DNA of 35,340 bases from Methanoculleus sp. UBA374 (GTDB lineage: Archaea; Halobacteriota; Methanomicrobia; Methanomicrobiales; Methanoculleaceae), in assembly GCA_002508705.1 (NCBI GenBank), contig DAYL01000028.1, positions 2,725 through 38,064 of the forward strand. Direction: 5' to 3'. The notes below the pieces were generated by a model, which was not told where the DNA came from, did not search any database, and was given only the letters and a program-made list of their open reading frames with translations. This document shows positions 7,122-15,287 of the stretch, piece after piece. A program made the position numbers and the translations under genes. The stretch's first letter is position 1. Every line of letters starts with the position of its first letter.

Positions 7122-7937
7122 ATGGTGCAGTGGAGCCGGCTATTCACAGTTCTCCTCGTCGCCGTGACCCTCGCGGCCCTTGTACTCCCGGGCACGGCAG
7201 CCGCCCGCTACGTGGTCGAGCCGGTGACGGAGGAGTACGCCGGCGAGTGGCATAATTTCGAGGAGATCACGTTCTGGGACCTGCCGCCCCGGGTGATGGC
7301 CCTCTACTTCCTGCTCACGGTCCTGCCCGGGCTCCCCTACGCGGGGGAACTCTTCTACGCCCTCAGCTTCCTCGCGCCGCTCGGGTTCCGGCGGATAACA
7401 AACCGCACCGTCCTCGACGACGACTTCCGGAACGACCTCTACCGGCAGATCGCCTCCCATCCCGGCGCCGATTTCAGGGAACTCCGCAGGTTGACGGGTG
7501 CATCGCGAGGGCGGCTCCGGTACCACCTCAATACGCTCGTCAGAGAAGGCAAGGTGGCCGCCGTGGACTACCGGAACCGGGCCGGGCACTTCGTGCGAAA
7601 CCGTGCGTATACCGACCTCGAACAGCGCATCCTCATCAGCCTGCGGGACGAGACCTCCAGAGCGGTGCTTGCAAACCTCCTCAAATTCCCGGGCGCACTC
7701 AGGAGCGAGATCGTAGAACGGCTCGGACTCTCCAGCCCGTCAATCTCCCGGCAGATGCAGCAGTTCAAGGCCGAAGGGATCGTCGCCGCAGAGAGGGACG
7801 GGCGGTTCATCCGCTATCGGCTCTCAGAAGGCGCCCGGGATCTTCTCAACCGGCACGTGGAAGACCTTCCCCTCCCGCAGCAGCCCGCCACGAAGGGTTA
7901 CTCCGTCGCACCGGACCGCGAGGTGTCGTCGGGTTAG
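7122..7937 (+). CDS. Membrane-anchored regulator with two winged-helix domains
   Basis: 271 residues. An N-terminal hydrophobic segment (7-27) ending in TAAA and a second long hydrophobic stretch (57-90) suggest a short external loop with membrane anchoring. Two winged helix-turn-helix domains follow: residues about 102-162 (LYRQIASHPGADFRELRRLT, then GRLRYHLNTLVREGKV) and about 165-240 (RAVLANLLKFPGALRSEIVE, then SISRQMQQFKAEGIV and the wing GRFIRYRLS). Proteins of this build are common in Methanomicrobia and are thought to bind DNA while tied to the membrane. It lies 40 bp after the mosaic surface protein, so a role in controlling nearby surface genes is possible but not shown. No clear ribosome site precedes the ATG. 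Confidence 0.8.
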   Translation: MVQWSRLFTVLLVAVTLAALVLPGTAAARYVVEPVTEEYAGEWHNFEEITFWDLPPRVMALYFLLTVLPGLPYAGELFYALSFLAPLGFRRITNRTVLDDDFRNDLYRQIASHPGADFRELRRLTGASRGRLRYHLNTLVREGKVAAVDYRNRAGHFVRNRAYTDLEQRILISLRDETSRAVLANLLKFPGALRSEIVERLGLSSPSISRQMQQFKAEGIVAAERDGRFIRYRLSEGARDLLNRHVEDLPLPQQPATKGYSVAPDREVSSG

Positions 7938-8090
7938 GCCCCCGCGACAGGGGTGCCTCTCCTCCGTCGTTTTGCGCACCCCTCTCTCCGGACTGCAGCG
8001 GTCGGCGTTCTGATACGGAGGTAGGGGCCCGGATCGTCTTTCAGAGAGCCGACAGCGGGCGAATCGCCGCGACGTTTAGCTGATCGGGCC

Positions 8091-8105
8091 GGAAAAAGGA
8101 TATAG
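8091..8105 (+). promoter_or_regulatory. Putative TATA/BRE promoter
   Basis: GGAAAAAGGATATAG fits an archaeal BRE followed by a TATA box. Transcription would begin near 8125-8130, ahead of the unknown membrane protein. This leaves an untranslated leader of about 85 nt if the TTG start at 8213 is used. Confidence 0.45.
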
Positions 8106-8212
8106 AAGAGCGTGGAACTCTCTATCCATGGACGGCGCCTGAAACGGTGCGGAGAATCACCTGGCCCTTTCGCCATGAACGGGTGAGGTTATACGCTTTG
8201 AGGTGTGGTGGT

Positions 8213-8914
8213 TTGACGTCGCAGGAGATACTCATCGCCCTGACGGTCTGTATCGCGTTTGCCGCCGGTGCTCTCTCCACGTTTGTGCTCATCTACGACA
8301 CCGGGTCCTCCGCCGTCTCACTCCCGCAGAACATCTACGGCCTCCCGCTCTCGGAGATGTGGACGATCGTTGCGGACCAGACCGGCGTCGAGAACGTGAC
8401 GGCCGTCCTTGGGGAGGCGGAGATCGTAACCGCAGACGACGGCTCGGTCGAATCGTTGAATTTCGATTTTTACGGTGAGAACGAGAGCCGCCGTCACTGG
8501 TATCGGGTTTCGGTCGGCCCTGCGGGGACCATAACCTGGGATTCTCACGAGATCGACAAAGCGCCTGCAGGAGAGCATCCGTTCGCCCTTTTCTCCGAGA
8601 TCGAACGGATTCCTTACCGGGAACTGGTCGATGAGGGCGCAGGACTGATCGTCAGTGTCGGGGCACTGTCGGGGGATGTGGGATACAACGCCGGATATCG
8701 ACCCCTCTTCGCCCTTTCCAGGGGCACGATCGCTCCCCTGGAAAGGGTGGCGTTCTCCACGGACGAGCCATGGTATGACATTGCCGTCTTTTACAGAACG
8801 GAAAACTCTCCTTCCAGGAAAGGGACCCACTACTGCACGCTGTTAACGCTTCGCGACCTTGACAGGGCCGAGACGGTTGACTACCGGGATGCGGAGTTCT
8901 CCATAGGAGCGTAA
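8213..8914 (+). CDS. Unknown membrane-anchored protein
   Basis: 233 residues from a TTG at 8213. I prefer this start because GAGGTG lies 7 bases upstream and the preceding in-frame codons (8147-8212, with a possible GTG start at 8147) use codons such as AGG, TTA, TTG and GGT that are rare in neighbouring genes. The protein opens MTSQEILIALTVCIAFAAG, one membrane segment to about residue 29, and the rest is extracytoplasmic. Two similar halves may exist: VENVTAVLGEAEIV...WYRVSVGPAGTITWDS and a second part with YDIAVFYRTENSPSRKGTHY. I recognise no family. A 13-bp perfect inverted repeat lies inside the coding sequence at 8712-8747. Confidence 0.65.
   Translation: MTSQEILIALTVCIAFAAGALSTFVLIYDTGSSAVSLPQNIYGLPLSEMWTIVADQTGVENVTAVLGEAEIVTADDGSVESLNFDFYGENESRRHWYRVSVGPAGTITWDSHEIDKAPAGEHPFALFSEIERIPYRELVDEGAGLIVSVGALSGDVGYNAGYRPLFALSRGTIAPLERVAFSTDEPWYDIAVFYRTENSPSRKGTHYCTLLTLRDLDRAETVDYRDAEFSIGA
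8712..8747. repeat. 13-bp perfect inverted repeat inside a coding sequence
   Basis: CCCTTTCCAGGGG (8712-8724) is followed after ten bases by its exact reverse complement CCCCTGGAAAGGG (8735-8747). In the mRNA it would form a strong hairpin about two thirds into the 8213 gene. It encodes ordinary residues (ALSRGTIAPLERV), so selection on protein alone does not explain it. Confidence 0.7.
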
Positions 8915-9081
8915 CGCCCCGGCGGTCCCCGCGATCGGGGGCCTGCCATCGTCACGTTCGGAGGACTTTTCGGACCCGGAGAACTTCACCGCCGCTGCGG
9001 GAGACCTGGTCCGAGAACGCTGCCTCTATCCCAACGGGTCCCCGATCGGTTTCTGCCACGATGTTTGCGGGTGGACCCGGC

Positions 9082-9810
9082 CTACTCCCAGCAGAACGTC
9101 TCCATATCGTATCCGGCGTGCGGCATGTCCGGGGGCACCATGTGGCTCATGTGGACGCACCGGTAGTCACGCGCCCCGACGTCGCGGGCGAACCGGACCG
9201 CCTCGGCGTAGTTCATGTGCTTGCTGATGGAGTAGCCCGCAGGGGCGATGGCGTCGACGAAGAGGAGGTCGATATCGGTGGCGAGAAGGAGGTCCCGGCT
9301 CTCTTTCGGGATATCCTCCCGCGTGTCGGCGGTGTAGGCGACTGCGATACCGCCGTGCTCGATCAGGAGGCCGCAGGTGTAGACCGGCGGGTGGTTCACC
9401 GGAAAGAACGTAAAGGTCACGCCGAAGAGGTCGAACGGTTCGTAGACGGGAACCGGGTGCTTCACAAACGACAGAAAATGAAGGTACCCGGAGCAATAGT
9501 CGATTACCGGCGGGGCTGCATAGGCCGGAGGCACCTTCTGCACCCGATAGAACTCGCCGAATCCGATGAAGTGGTCGTAGTGGCCGTGGGTCCAGAGGAC
9601 CGCGTCGATATGGGGTGAGCAGGCCCGGAGGAGCTGCTGCCGCAGGTCCGGCGACGAATCGATAAGGATGTGTTTTTTGTCCGTCTCGATGAGAAGGGAC
9701 GTCCGGAGTCGCGACCTCCCCGCCGCCGTCATCGCCCGGCAGTTCTCGCAGTCGCATCCGATCTTCGGCGTCCCGATGGCGTCTCCCGTCCCGAGCAGCG
9801 TGATCTGCAT
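9082..9810 (-). CDS. PhnP-like metallo-beta-lactamase fold hydrolase
   Basis: 242 residues from the ATG at 9810, which stands one base after the stop of the AAA+ gene; an in-frame start at 9825 would overlap it. The protein opens MQITLLGTGDAIGTP, the usual first strand of the family, followed by the zinc-binding loop GCDCENC (18-24) seen in PhnP-type phosphodiesterases. The metal-binding motif is THGHYDH (74-80), with further ligands likely in FFPVNHPP, AYTADTRED and the late VHMSHM. PhnP acts on cyclic phosphodiesters in phosphonate use, but no other phosphonate genes are here, so the substrate is open. It is the last gene of the unit with the AAA+ ATPase and two M24 peptidases. Confidence 0.87.
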   Translation of the reverse strand: MQITLLGTGDAIGTPKIGCDCENCRAMTAAGRSRLRTSLLIETDKKHILIDSSPDLRQQLLRACSPHIDAVLWTHGHYDHFIGFGEFYRVQKVPPAYAAPPVIDYCSGYLHFLSFVKHPVPVYEPFDLFGVTFTFFPVNHPPVYTCGLLIEHGGIAVAYTADTREDIPKESRDLLLATDIDLLFVDAIAPAGYSISKHMNYAEAVRFARDVGARDYRCVHMSHMVPPDMPHAGYDMETFCWE

Positions 9811-9811
9811 A

Positions 9812-11110
9812 CTAATAGCCGACACCGCGAATGACGTTGCGTTCCTCGACCCTGAGAAGACCCTGCTCGATGTCCGCCGCGTCTACCCGCTGCCGGTCCT
9901 CCATCAGCGCCGACATCACCGCCTCCTTTATCATCATCCGGAGGTCGGAGCCCGAAAACCCATCCGTCCGGGCGGCAAGGTCCGCGAAGTCGCAGTCGCA
10001 GTCGATGGCGGCGGCGACTTTCTCGAGGATCGCCTGCCGCATCGCCTGATCCGGAAGCGGGAACTCCACCACCTCGTCAAACCGTCGCCAGGCCGCCTCG
10101 TCCAGGATGCGGGGATGGTTCGTCGCCCCGATGAGGAGAACGCCGTTCTTCACGAAACTGATCTGGTCGATGTTCTTCAAGAGCATGTTCACGGCGCGCT
10201 TCATCGCGCCGTGGTCGTCGCTGACGCGGGTCTTCGCGACAAAATCGAACTCGTCGATGAAGAGGATGCAGGGGGCGAGTTTCTTCGCGAGGTCAAAGAT
10301 GCGGTCGATATTCTTCGAGGTCTCACCCAGGTACTGGGAGGTGACCATCGCGAGACGGACCTCGAGCACCGGCATGTGGAGGGCCCGGGACATCGCGAGC
10401 GCAAGAGAGGTCTTCCCGGTGCCGGGCGGGCCGACGAAGAGAAGCCGGCCGAACTCGTAGATCCCGTGCTCCTGCAGGAAGTCCCGGTGCTCAAGGGCGA
10501 CGCCGATCTTCCTGATGATCTCCTCCTGCCTCGGGGTGCAGACCAGTTTCTCGACCGAGAACTCGACCTCGTTCGGCGCGCTGATGATGATCAGGTCACG
10601 GGCCTCCCGCATCTCCTCGTTCTCCCCGATGAGCCGGGAGACCTTCGCCTCCATGTACTCCTTCGTGTCGTCGAACCGGGGGTTCTTCGCCAGGACATCC
10701 CGGTACCGGACGGTGATGCCGTCTTTCCCCTCAAAATAGTAGGCGAGGACGGGGTTCACCTCGACCCGTGAAGCGCCGCCCTTCTTGAGAAACCATCCTG
10801 CCGCCGGATCGAGCGACGGCAGGCTCAGGCGCTGCCCGAACTCCTCGTAGCCGACGAACGGGTTTGCGCGGACGGCCTGACAGACAGCATCCGGGGTATT
10901 GAACACCTTCTTAAGAACCCCCTCGCTCACGATCAGGGGGCGCTTCACCTCGGTGCTCCCGCCGCTACCGGCACCGAAAAATTCCCGGCAGCGCGGATGA
11001 AGGTCGTTGATGCCGAGTTCCTCACTCCGATTGAATATCTCCGCGGTGAGCAGGAGTTCCATGACGGCGAGGACGTCACGCGCACCCGTATCCATGGTCA
11101 TATTGAACAT
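9812..11110 (-). CDS. AAA+ ATPase
   Basis: 432 residues. An N-terminal domain of about 190 residues with no family I know is followed by one AAA+ module: Walker A GPPGTGKT (227-234), Walker B ILFIDEFD (282-289), sensor 1 GATN (328-331), arginine-finger region WRRFDEVVEF (341-350) and sensor 2 GFSGSDLR (384-391). The core resembles the Cdc48/FtsH/proteasomal ATPase type, which remodel or unfold proteins as ring oligomers; the partner is not evident. It starts 32 bp after the methionine aminopeptidase stop and has no obvious ribosome site. It is followed directly by the PhnP-like gene. The pairing with two peptidases could point to protein turnover or quality control, which is inference. Confidence 0.88.
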   Translation of the reverse strand: MFNMTMDTGARDVLAVMELLLTAEIFNRSEELGINDLHPRCREFFGAGSGGSTEVKRPLIVSEGVLKKVFNTPDAVCQAVRANPFVGYEEFGQRLSLPSLDPAAGWFLKKGGASRVEVNPVLAYYFEGKDGITVRYRDVLAKNPRFDDTKEYMEAKVSRLIGENEEMREARDLIIISAPNEVEFSVEKLVCTPRQEEIIRKIGVALEHRDFLQEHGIYEFGRLLFVGPPGTGKTSLALAMSRALHMPVLEVRLAMVTSQYLGETSKNIDRIFDLAKKLAPCILFIDEFDFVAKTRVSDDHGAMKRAVNMLLKNIDQISFVKNGVLLIGATNHPRILDEAAWRRFDEVVEFPLPDQAMRQAILEKVAAAIDCDCDFADLAARTDGFSGSDLRMMIKEAVMSALMEDRQRVDAADIEQGLLRVEERNVIRGVGY

Positions 11111-11142
11111 ACGTATTTGTGCGCGGTATCAATAAGCGTAGC

Positions 11143-12024
11143 TCACCGGGTGGTGACCTCGCACCCGCCGTCCGTGACGATCAGGGTGTGCTCCGCCTGG
11201 GAGACGAACGAACCCGGCACGTCGTGCAGCACCGGGAAGGGGTGGAGGACCCCCGCCCGCACGAGGGACGAAAGCCCGATCTCGACCTTGTCCCCGGGAA
11301 CCCAGCGGCGGGAGAACGGGAGCCCCCGCCGCGGCCGCGCTACCTCAAGCACCCGTTTTGCCGACGGCAGGCGGGCGGGGCGGGCCGAGATCTGCTGGTA
11401 GATCTCCACGCGCGTCGCCTCGCCGATCCGTCCCGACCCCGTGGTGGCGAAAGGCTCGATTGCAAAGATCATTCCTTCCTCAATGGCGGCCCCGCCGTTC
11501 ATGGCGACGTTCGGGATGGAGGGCCGGGTGTGAAGGTCGTAGCGGTCGAGGCCGTGCCCGGTGAGGTTTGCGACCGGTTTATAGCCGCGCTCCTCGATCG
11601 TTGCCTGGACGACCGCTCCAATATCCCCGGCGGTGATCCCCGGACGAACGGTGGCGATCGCCGCATCGAGGGCCGCCCGGGAGGCTTCGACGAGGGGACC
11701 GTGGTCGCCGAGGTCGACGGTCAGGGCGGTGTCGGCGATGTAGCCGTCGATCTGCACCCCGAGGTCGACCTTGACAAGATCCCCCCGGGCAAACGTCCGC
11801 TCGTCCCCGGGCATGGCGGTGTCGTGGGCCGCGGCCTCGTTGAGGGAGACGTTCAGGGGGAAGGCGAGAAACGCTCCCTCATCCGTCACCATCTTCTCCG
11901 TCGTCTCGACCATCTCGAGGATGCTCGCTCCCTCCTTCACGAGCCCCGCGCCCTGGTGGAGAATCTTCCGTGCAAGCGCCCCTGCTTCGCGGTAGGCGTC
12001 GTAGATTTCATCGTCCATGATCAT
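11143..12024 (-). CDS. map: Methionine aminopeptidase, type II
   Basis: 293 residues, the usual size of archaeal type II enzymes, which remove the initiator methionine from new proteins in the cytosol. Metal ligands are all present: D87 (KVDLG), D98 (YIADTA), H157 (TGHGLDRYD), E190 (FAIEPFA) and E278 (SQAEHT); the substrate-contacting H67 lies in AAHDTA. The type II insertion is seen between about 200 and 262. The ATG overlaps the TGA of the upstream Xaa-Pro peptidase as ATGA (12021-12024), so translation is likely coupled. Both enzymes share the pita-bread M24 fold. Confidence 0.95.
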   Translation of the reverse strand: MIMDDEIYDAYREAGALARKILHQGAGLVKEGASILEMVETTEKMVTDEGAFLAFPLNVSLNEAAAHDTAMPGDERTFARGDLVKVDLGVQIDGYIADTALTVDLGDHGPLVEASRAALDAAIATVRPGITAGDIGAVVQATIEERGYKPVANLTGHGLDRYDLHTRPSIPNVAMNGGAAIEEGMIFAIEPFATTGSGRIGEATRVEIYQQISARPARLPSAKRVLEVARPRRGLPFSRRWVPGDKVEIGLSSLVRAGVLHPFPVLHDVPGSFVSQAEHTLIVTDGGCEVTTR

Positions 12025-13151
12025 AGTGTGAGCTCTTCACCGTATTGGGTGAACCGGTCAAACCCGGTCTCTGTCACCGCGCCCATATCCTCCAGGCGGA
12101 CGCCGCCGGTCCCGGGGTAGTAGAGGCCCGGTTCGACGGTGACGACGTTTCCGGCGACGAGCGCCCCGCCGTGAGGCCCGAGCGACGGTTCTTCATGGAT
12201 CTCAAGCCCGACGCCGTGGCCGAGGCTGTGGATGAACCCCCGCGTGTCGCTCTCGTAGCCGCGGTCGCAGAAGAACTCGACCACCGCCTGGTAGAGGTCG
12301 GCGCCGGTGGCCCCGGCCCGGATCATCGATATGCCGAGGGTTTTGGCGTCCCGGACGGCCTCGTACATCTCCCGGATCTCCGGGGAGGGCTCGCCCTTCA
12401 CCACCGTCCGGGTCATATCGGCGTAGTAGCCGGTCTGTTCGTGCTGGGGGTAGATGTCGATGACGATCGGCTCGTCCTCACGGAGCGGTCCCGCGCCGGC
12501 GTTGTGCGGAAGAGCGGTGTCGAGACCGCAGGAGACGATGGTGTCGACCCCCCGGCACCCGTGGGCGAGGAGGAAGGTGTGCATCTCGGTGCGGACGGCC
12601 TCGGCGGTGAGGGGCGCACCGTCCCGGCGGAGAAGGCCCCCCCTCGGGATGGAGGCCCGTATGAGCGAAAGTCCCCGGTCCAGCGCCGCCTCGGTGACCC
12701 GTTGCACCGAGCGTATTCGTTCGATCTCCTCCGGCGTCTTGACCGCCCGCATTCCTTCGACTGTATTGGCAGCGTCGACGAAGACCGGGTGGAACGACTC
12801 GAGTTCCCGGGCGAGGGCGAGAGGAAAGGTTGCCGGGACGAGGACCGGGCCGCCGGCGAGGTCCGCGATCATATGGGCGGTCGCCCGCCAGCGCGATTCT
12901 CCGGCTTTGATGTATTCGAGGTACCCGGCATCGGCGCGGGTGACGACCGCCGCCGTCGATTCGCGAACCGCCCGTTCGTGCTCCATCTGCGGGACGACGA
13001 TCATGCCCCGCTCGCCGGACTTTTGCATGTAGACCACGGGGTCGCTGGTACGGAACCGGGTCAGGTAGCGTACGTTTGCGTCCACAGATGCACCGTATGC
13101 CGCGTATGCTGCTGCTCCGGCATCCCGGATAGCAGAATCCAGTCCATTCAT
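12021..13151 (-). CDS. M24 family Xaa-Pro peptidase
   Basis: 376 residues from the ATG at 13151, preceded by GAGTG and by a TATA box; the longer reading back to 13223 would run through the promoter and into the divergent gene. The N-terminal creatinase-like half (1-130) is followed by the catalytic M24 domain. Ligands are D232 (VIDIYPQ), D245 (YYADMT), H312 (GHGVGLEIHEEPS), E340 (TVEPGLYYP) and E354 (VRLEDM). PHNAGAGPL is the family's substrate-histidine region. Such enzymes cut the bond before proline in dipeptides or at N-termini. The D-D spacing is two residues wider than in bacterial aminopeptidase P. It heads the operon with map, the AAA+ ATPase and the PhnP-like gene. Confidence 0.9.
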   Translation of the reverse strand: MNGLDSAIRDAGAAAYAAYGASVDANVRYLTRFRTSDPVVYMQKSGERGMIVVPQMEHERAVRESTAAVVTRADAGYLEYIKAGESRWRATAHMIADLAGGPVLVPATFPLALARELESFHPVFVDAANTVEGMRAVKTPEEIERIRSVQRVTEAALDRGLSLIRASIPRGGLLRRDGAPLTAEAVRTEMHTFLLAHGCRGVDTIVSCGLDTALPHNAGAGPLREDEPIVIDIYPQHEQTGYYADMTRTVVKGEPSPEIREMYEAVRDAKTLGISMIRAGATGADLYQAVVEFFCDRGYESDTRGFIHSLGHGVGLEIHEEPSLGPHGGALVAGNVVTVEPGLYYPGTGGVRLEDMGAVTETGFDRFTQYGEELTL

Positions 13152-13180
13152 GGTATTCACTCTTTCGTTGAAACCACAAG

Positions 13181-13191
13181 TACTTTTATCC
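13181..13191 (-). promoter_or_regulatory. TATA box for the peptidase operon
   Basis: On the minus strand GGATAAAAGTA stands about 25 bp before a predicted transcript start near 13160, just ahead of the ATG at 13151. The gap to the divergent gene at 13211 is only 59 bp, so the two promoters must lie close together. Confidence 0.5.
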
Positions 13192-13210
13192 CTACGTTGA
13201 AGTATGAATA

Positions 13211-13444
13211 ATGGATGAGGCAACCAAACTGGTCTTCAAAGGCAAGTTTCTCGTGCTGACGGTGATGCTGAACGTCATCGTCCTCTGCTTCGCCATGGCT
13301 GTCTTCGTCCTCTTCCGGTTTGCGCCTGAAGGAACCGTAGGTCTTGCAATCGGCCTCCTCCTCCTCGCGATAGGGGCGGTCTTCTCCGTCTCGTTCCGGA
13401 AGCGGTATCACCAGACGAAGGCGTGGCTGTACGAACAGCCGTAG
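13211..13444 (+). CDS. Small membrane protein with two transmembrane helices
   Basis: 77 residues, with two hydrophobic helices at about 13-35 and 42-62 joined by a short FRFAPEGTV loop, and a basic C-terminal tail (FRKRYHQTKAWLYEQP). No enzymatic motif is visible and I know no function. The next gene, a small winged-helix regulator, begins 33 bp downstream on the same strand. Confidence 0.7.
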   Translation: MDEATKLVFKGKFLVLTVMLNVIVLCFAMAVFVLFRFAPEGTVGLAIGLLLLAIGAVFSVSFRKRYHQTKAWLYEQP

Positions 13445-13477
13445 CGCGCACGATCCCATGTCCGTTCACGGGAAACT

Positions 13478-13777
13478 ATGCTGACCAAGTTAAAATCCGA
13501 GATTGAACTTGTCTCAAGGCACCTTGAGGTGATCCGGGCGGTCGTGGAGCACCAGCCCATCGGCATCATGAAGCTCTCCGAGGTCCTGGGTCTCCCCTAC
13601 CACCGGGTCCGCTACTCGCTCCGGGTCCTCGAACAGGAGGGTTACATCCGTGCCTCCCCGGCCGGCGCGGTGGCGACGCCGCTCGCGGCCGATCTTCTCT
13701 CCGGTCTGGATGACGAGGTCGACGAACTGATCGTTCTCCTGCAGTCTATCAAACAGGAGAATTCCCGTAACGTTTAA
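13478..13777 (+). CDS. Small winged-helix transcriptional regulator
   Basis: 99 residues. A leading helix (LKSEIELVSRHLEVIRAVVE) is followed by a helix-turn-helix: IGIMKLSEVLGL, then the recognition helix YHRVRYSLRVLEQEGYI and a short wing (SPAGAVAT). The acidic C-terminal helix (LDDEVDELIVLLQSIKQE) may mediate dimerisation. It probably acts as a DNA-binding regulator in the cytoplasm; its targets are unknown. It follows the small membrane protein at 13211 closely, and tRNA-Asn follows 39 bp later. Confidence 0.8.
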   Translation: MLTKLKSEIELVSRHLEVIRAVVEHQPIGIMKLSEVLGLPYHRVRYSLRVLEQEGYIRASPAGAVATPLAADLLSGLDDEVDELIVLLQSIKQENSRNV

Positions 13778-13792
13778 TACGCTTCAGGCAAG

Positions 13793-13800
13793 ACTATATA
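13793..13800 (+). promoter_or_regulatory. TATA box of tRNA-Asn
   Basis: ACTATATA lies 16 bp before the mature 5' end of the tRNA, a usual distance for an archaeal tRNA promoter with a very short or no leader. Confidence 0.55.
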
Positions 13801-13816
13801 GAGCACTTGTCCCGGT

Positions 13817-13889
13817 GCCGCCATAACTCAGTTGGTAGAGTGGCTGGCTGTTAACCAGCATGTCACAGGTTCGAGTCCTGTTGGCGGCG
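13817..13889 (+). tRNA. tRNA-Asn (GTT)
   Basis: 73 nt that fold as a complete cloverleaf. The acceptor stem is GCCGCCA with TGGCGGC, discriminator G. The anticodon stem GCTGG/CCAGC encloses the loop CTGTTAA with anticodon GTT (13850-13852). The T arm contains GGTTCGAGTCC. CCA is not encoded, and no intron is present. Confidence 0.97.
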
Positions 13890-14129
13890 TTCTGTGTTCT
13901 TCTCCGATCTTTCTCCACATTTTGTTCTGGGACAACCCCGGGTTTATCCGGAGAAAATGCCGTAATTTCCGAAATTGAACGAAGTGAAAAACGGAGTATT
14001 CGCGTAATGGGATTGCCCTGGGTCATGGGAGACGCAGAAAACCGATGTTCAGCGACGCCGCGGGTGACACGCGGCAGATAACTCCGGCAGGACAAAAAAG
14101 TTATCACCCCTCCAGGCAGCAGTTCCCGC

Positions 14130-15287
14130 ATGGAAGTCCATCCTTTTCGCATCGATATCCCCCAACCGGTCCTGGACGACCTCCGGGATCGGCTCTCGCA
14201 TACGCGTTTTCTCGACGAAGTCGAGGGCACGGGCTGGGATTACGGCACGAACCTGGGTTATATGCGGGAGATCGTCGACTACTGGCTGCATGCCTACGAC
14301 TGGCGGGCCCGGGAAACCGAACTGAATGCATATCCCCAGTATCGCGCCGAGATCGACGGCCTCGGGGTTCACTTCATCCACGAGCGGGGCAGAGGGTCCG
14401 ACCCGCTCCCGATCATCCTCACGCACGGCTGGCCGGACTCAATCTGCCGCTACCTCGACCTGATCCCGATGCTGGCCGACCCGGCCCGTTTCGGGGGCGA
14501 CCCCGCCGACTCGTTCGACGTGATCGTCCCGTCGATGCCCGGGTACGGGTTCTCCGACCGACCCCGCGAACGCGGCATGACGTCGGCGCGGGTCGCCGGC
14601 CTCTGGGAGCGGTTGATGACCGACGTCCTCGGCTACCGGCGTTTCGCCGCGGGGGGCGGGGACATCGGGAGCGGGGTCTCCCAGCTCCTGGCGCTCGCAC
14701 ACCCCGAATCGGTCGTCGGCCTCCACCTCACCGACATAGGCTTCTTCTCTCTCGGCGCCGATATCCCCGACCTCTCAGAGAACGAGAGGCGGTATCTGGA
14801 TGCAATACGGGAACTGTGGATGCAGGAGGGCGCCTACAGCATGGTGCAGTCGACGAAGCCGCAGACCCTCGCGTACGGGTTGAACGACTCGCCCGCCGGT
14901 CTCGCCGCGTGGTTCCTCGAAAAATTCCGCACCTGGAGCGACTGCGACGGCGATATCGAGCGACGTTTCAGCAAAGACGAACTGCTGACGAACATCATGA
15001 TCTACTGGGCGACCGGGACGATCGCGTCGTCGATCCGCATCTATTACGAGAATATGCACGCCCTCCCGTTAGACTTCTTGAAGGAGCGTATCGACGTCCC
15101 GGTGGGGATGGCAGTCTTCCCGAAAGACTTCATCCCGCCTCCGCGCGAATGGGCGAAACGGAGGCTGAACGTAGAGCGGTGGACACAGATGCCGCGGGGC
15201 GGGCATTTCACGGCGATGGAGGAGCCGGAACTCATGGCCAGGGAGATCCGGGCGTTCTTCCGCCCGCTCCGCGGGTCCCCGGCGTGA
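14130..15287 (+). CDS. Epoxide hydrolase, alpha/beta-hydrolase family
   Basis: 385 residues matching the microsomal-type epoxide hydrolases. An N-terminal EHN region (PFRIDIPQPVLDDLRDRLSHTRF, then WDYGTNLGYMREIVDYW) packs around the alpha/beta-hydrolase core. THGWPDS (98-104) carries the oxyanion HGxP motif. The nucleophile is D178 in GGGDIG, where most relatives have GGDWG. The catalytic His is H359 in MPRGGHFTAMEEP. The family adds water to epoxides to give diols; the natural substrate here is unknown. No ribosome site is visible; a weak AT-rich box near 14094-14104 puts transcription start close to the ATG. Such enzymes are scattered in archaea, so horizontal transfer is possible. A small gene begins in its stop codon. 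Confidence 0.9.
   Translation: MEVHPFRIDIPQPVLDDLRDRLSHTRFLDEVEGTGWDYGTNLGYMREIVDYWLHAYDWRARETELNAYPQYRAEIDGLGVHFIHERGRGSDPLPIILTHGWPDSICRYLDLIPMLADPARFGGDPADSFDVIVPSMPGYGFSDRPRERGMTSARVAGLWERLMTDVLGYRRFAAGGGDIGSGVSQLLALAHPESVVGLHLTDIGFFSLGADIPDLSENERRYLDAIRELWMQEGAYSMVQSTKPQTLAYGLNDSPAGLAAWFLEKFRTWSDCDGDIERRFSKDELLTNIMIYWATGTIASSIRIYYENMHALPLDFLKERIDVPVGMAVFPKDFIPPPREWAKRRLNVERWTQMPRGGHFTAMEEPELMAREIRAFFRPLRGSPA

Noticed and set aside
9668..10771. Long plus-strand ORF opposite the AAA+ ATPase
   Set aside because: Antisense shadow of a gene with all AAA+ motifs; the sequence is charged and has no recognisable domain.
12045..13211. 388-codon plus-strand ORF opposite the Xaa-Pro peptidase
   Set aside because: Antisense shadow; the minus strand carries the full set of M24 ligands.
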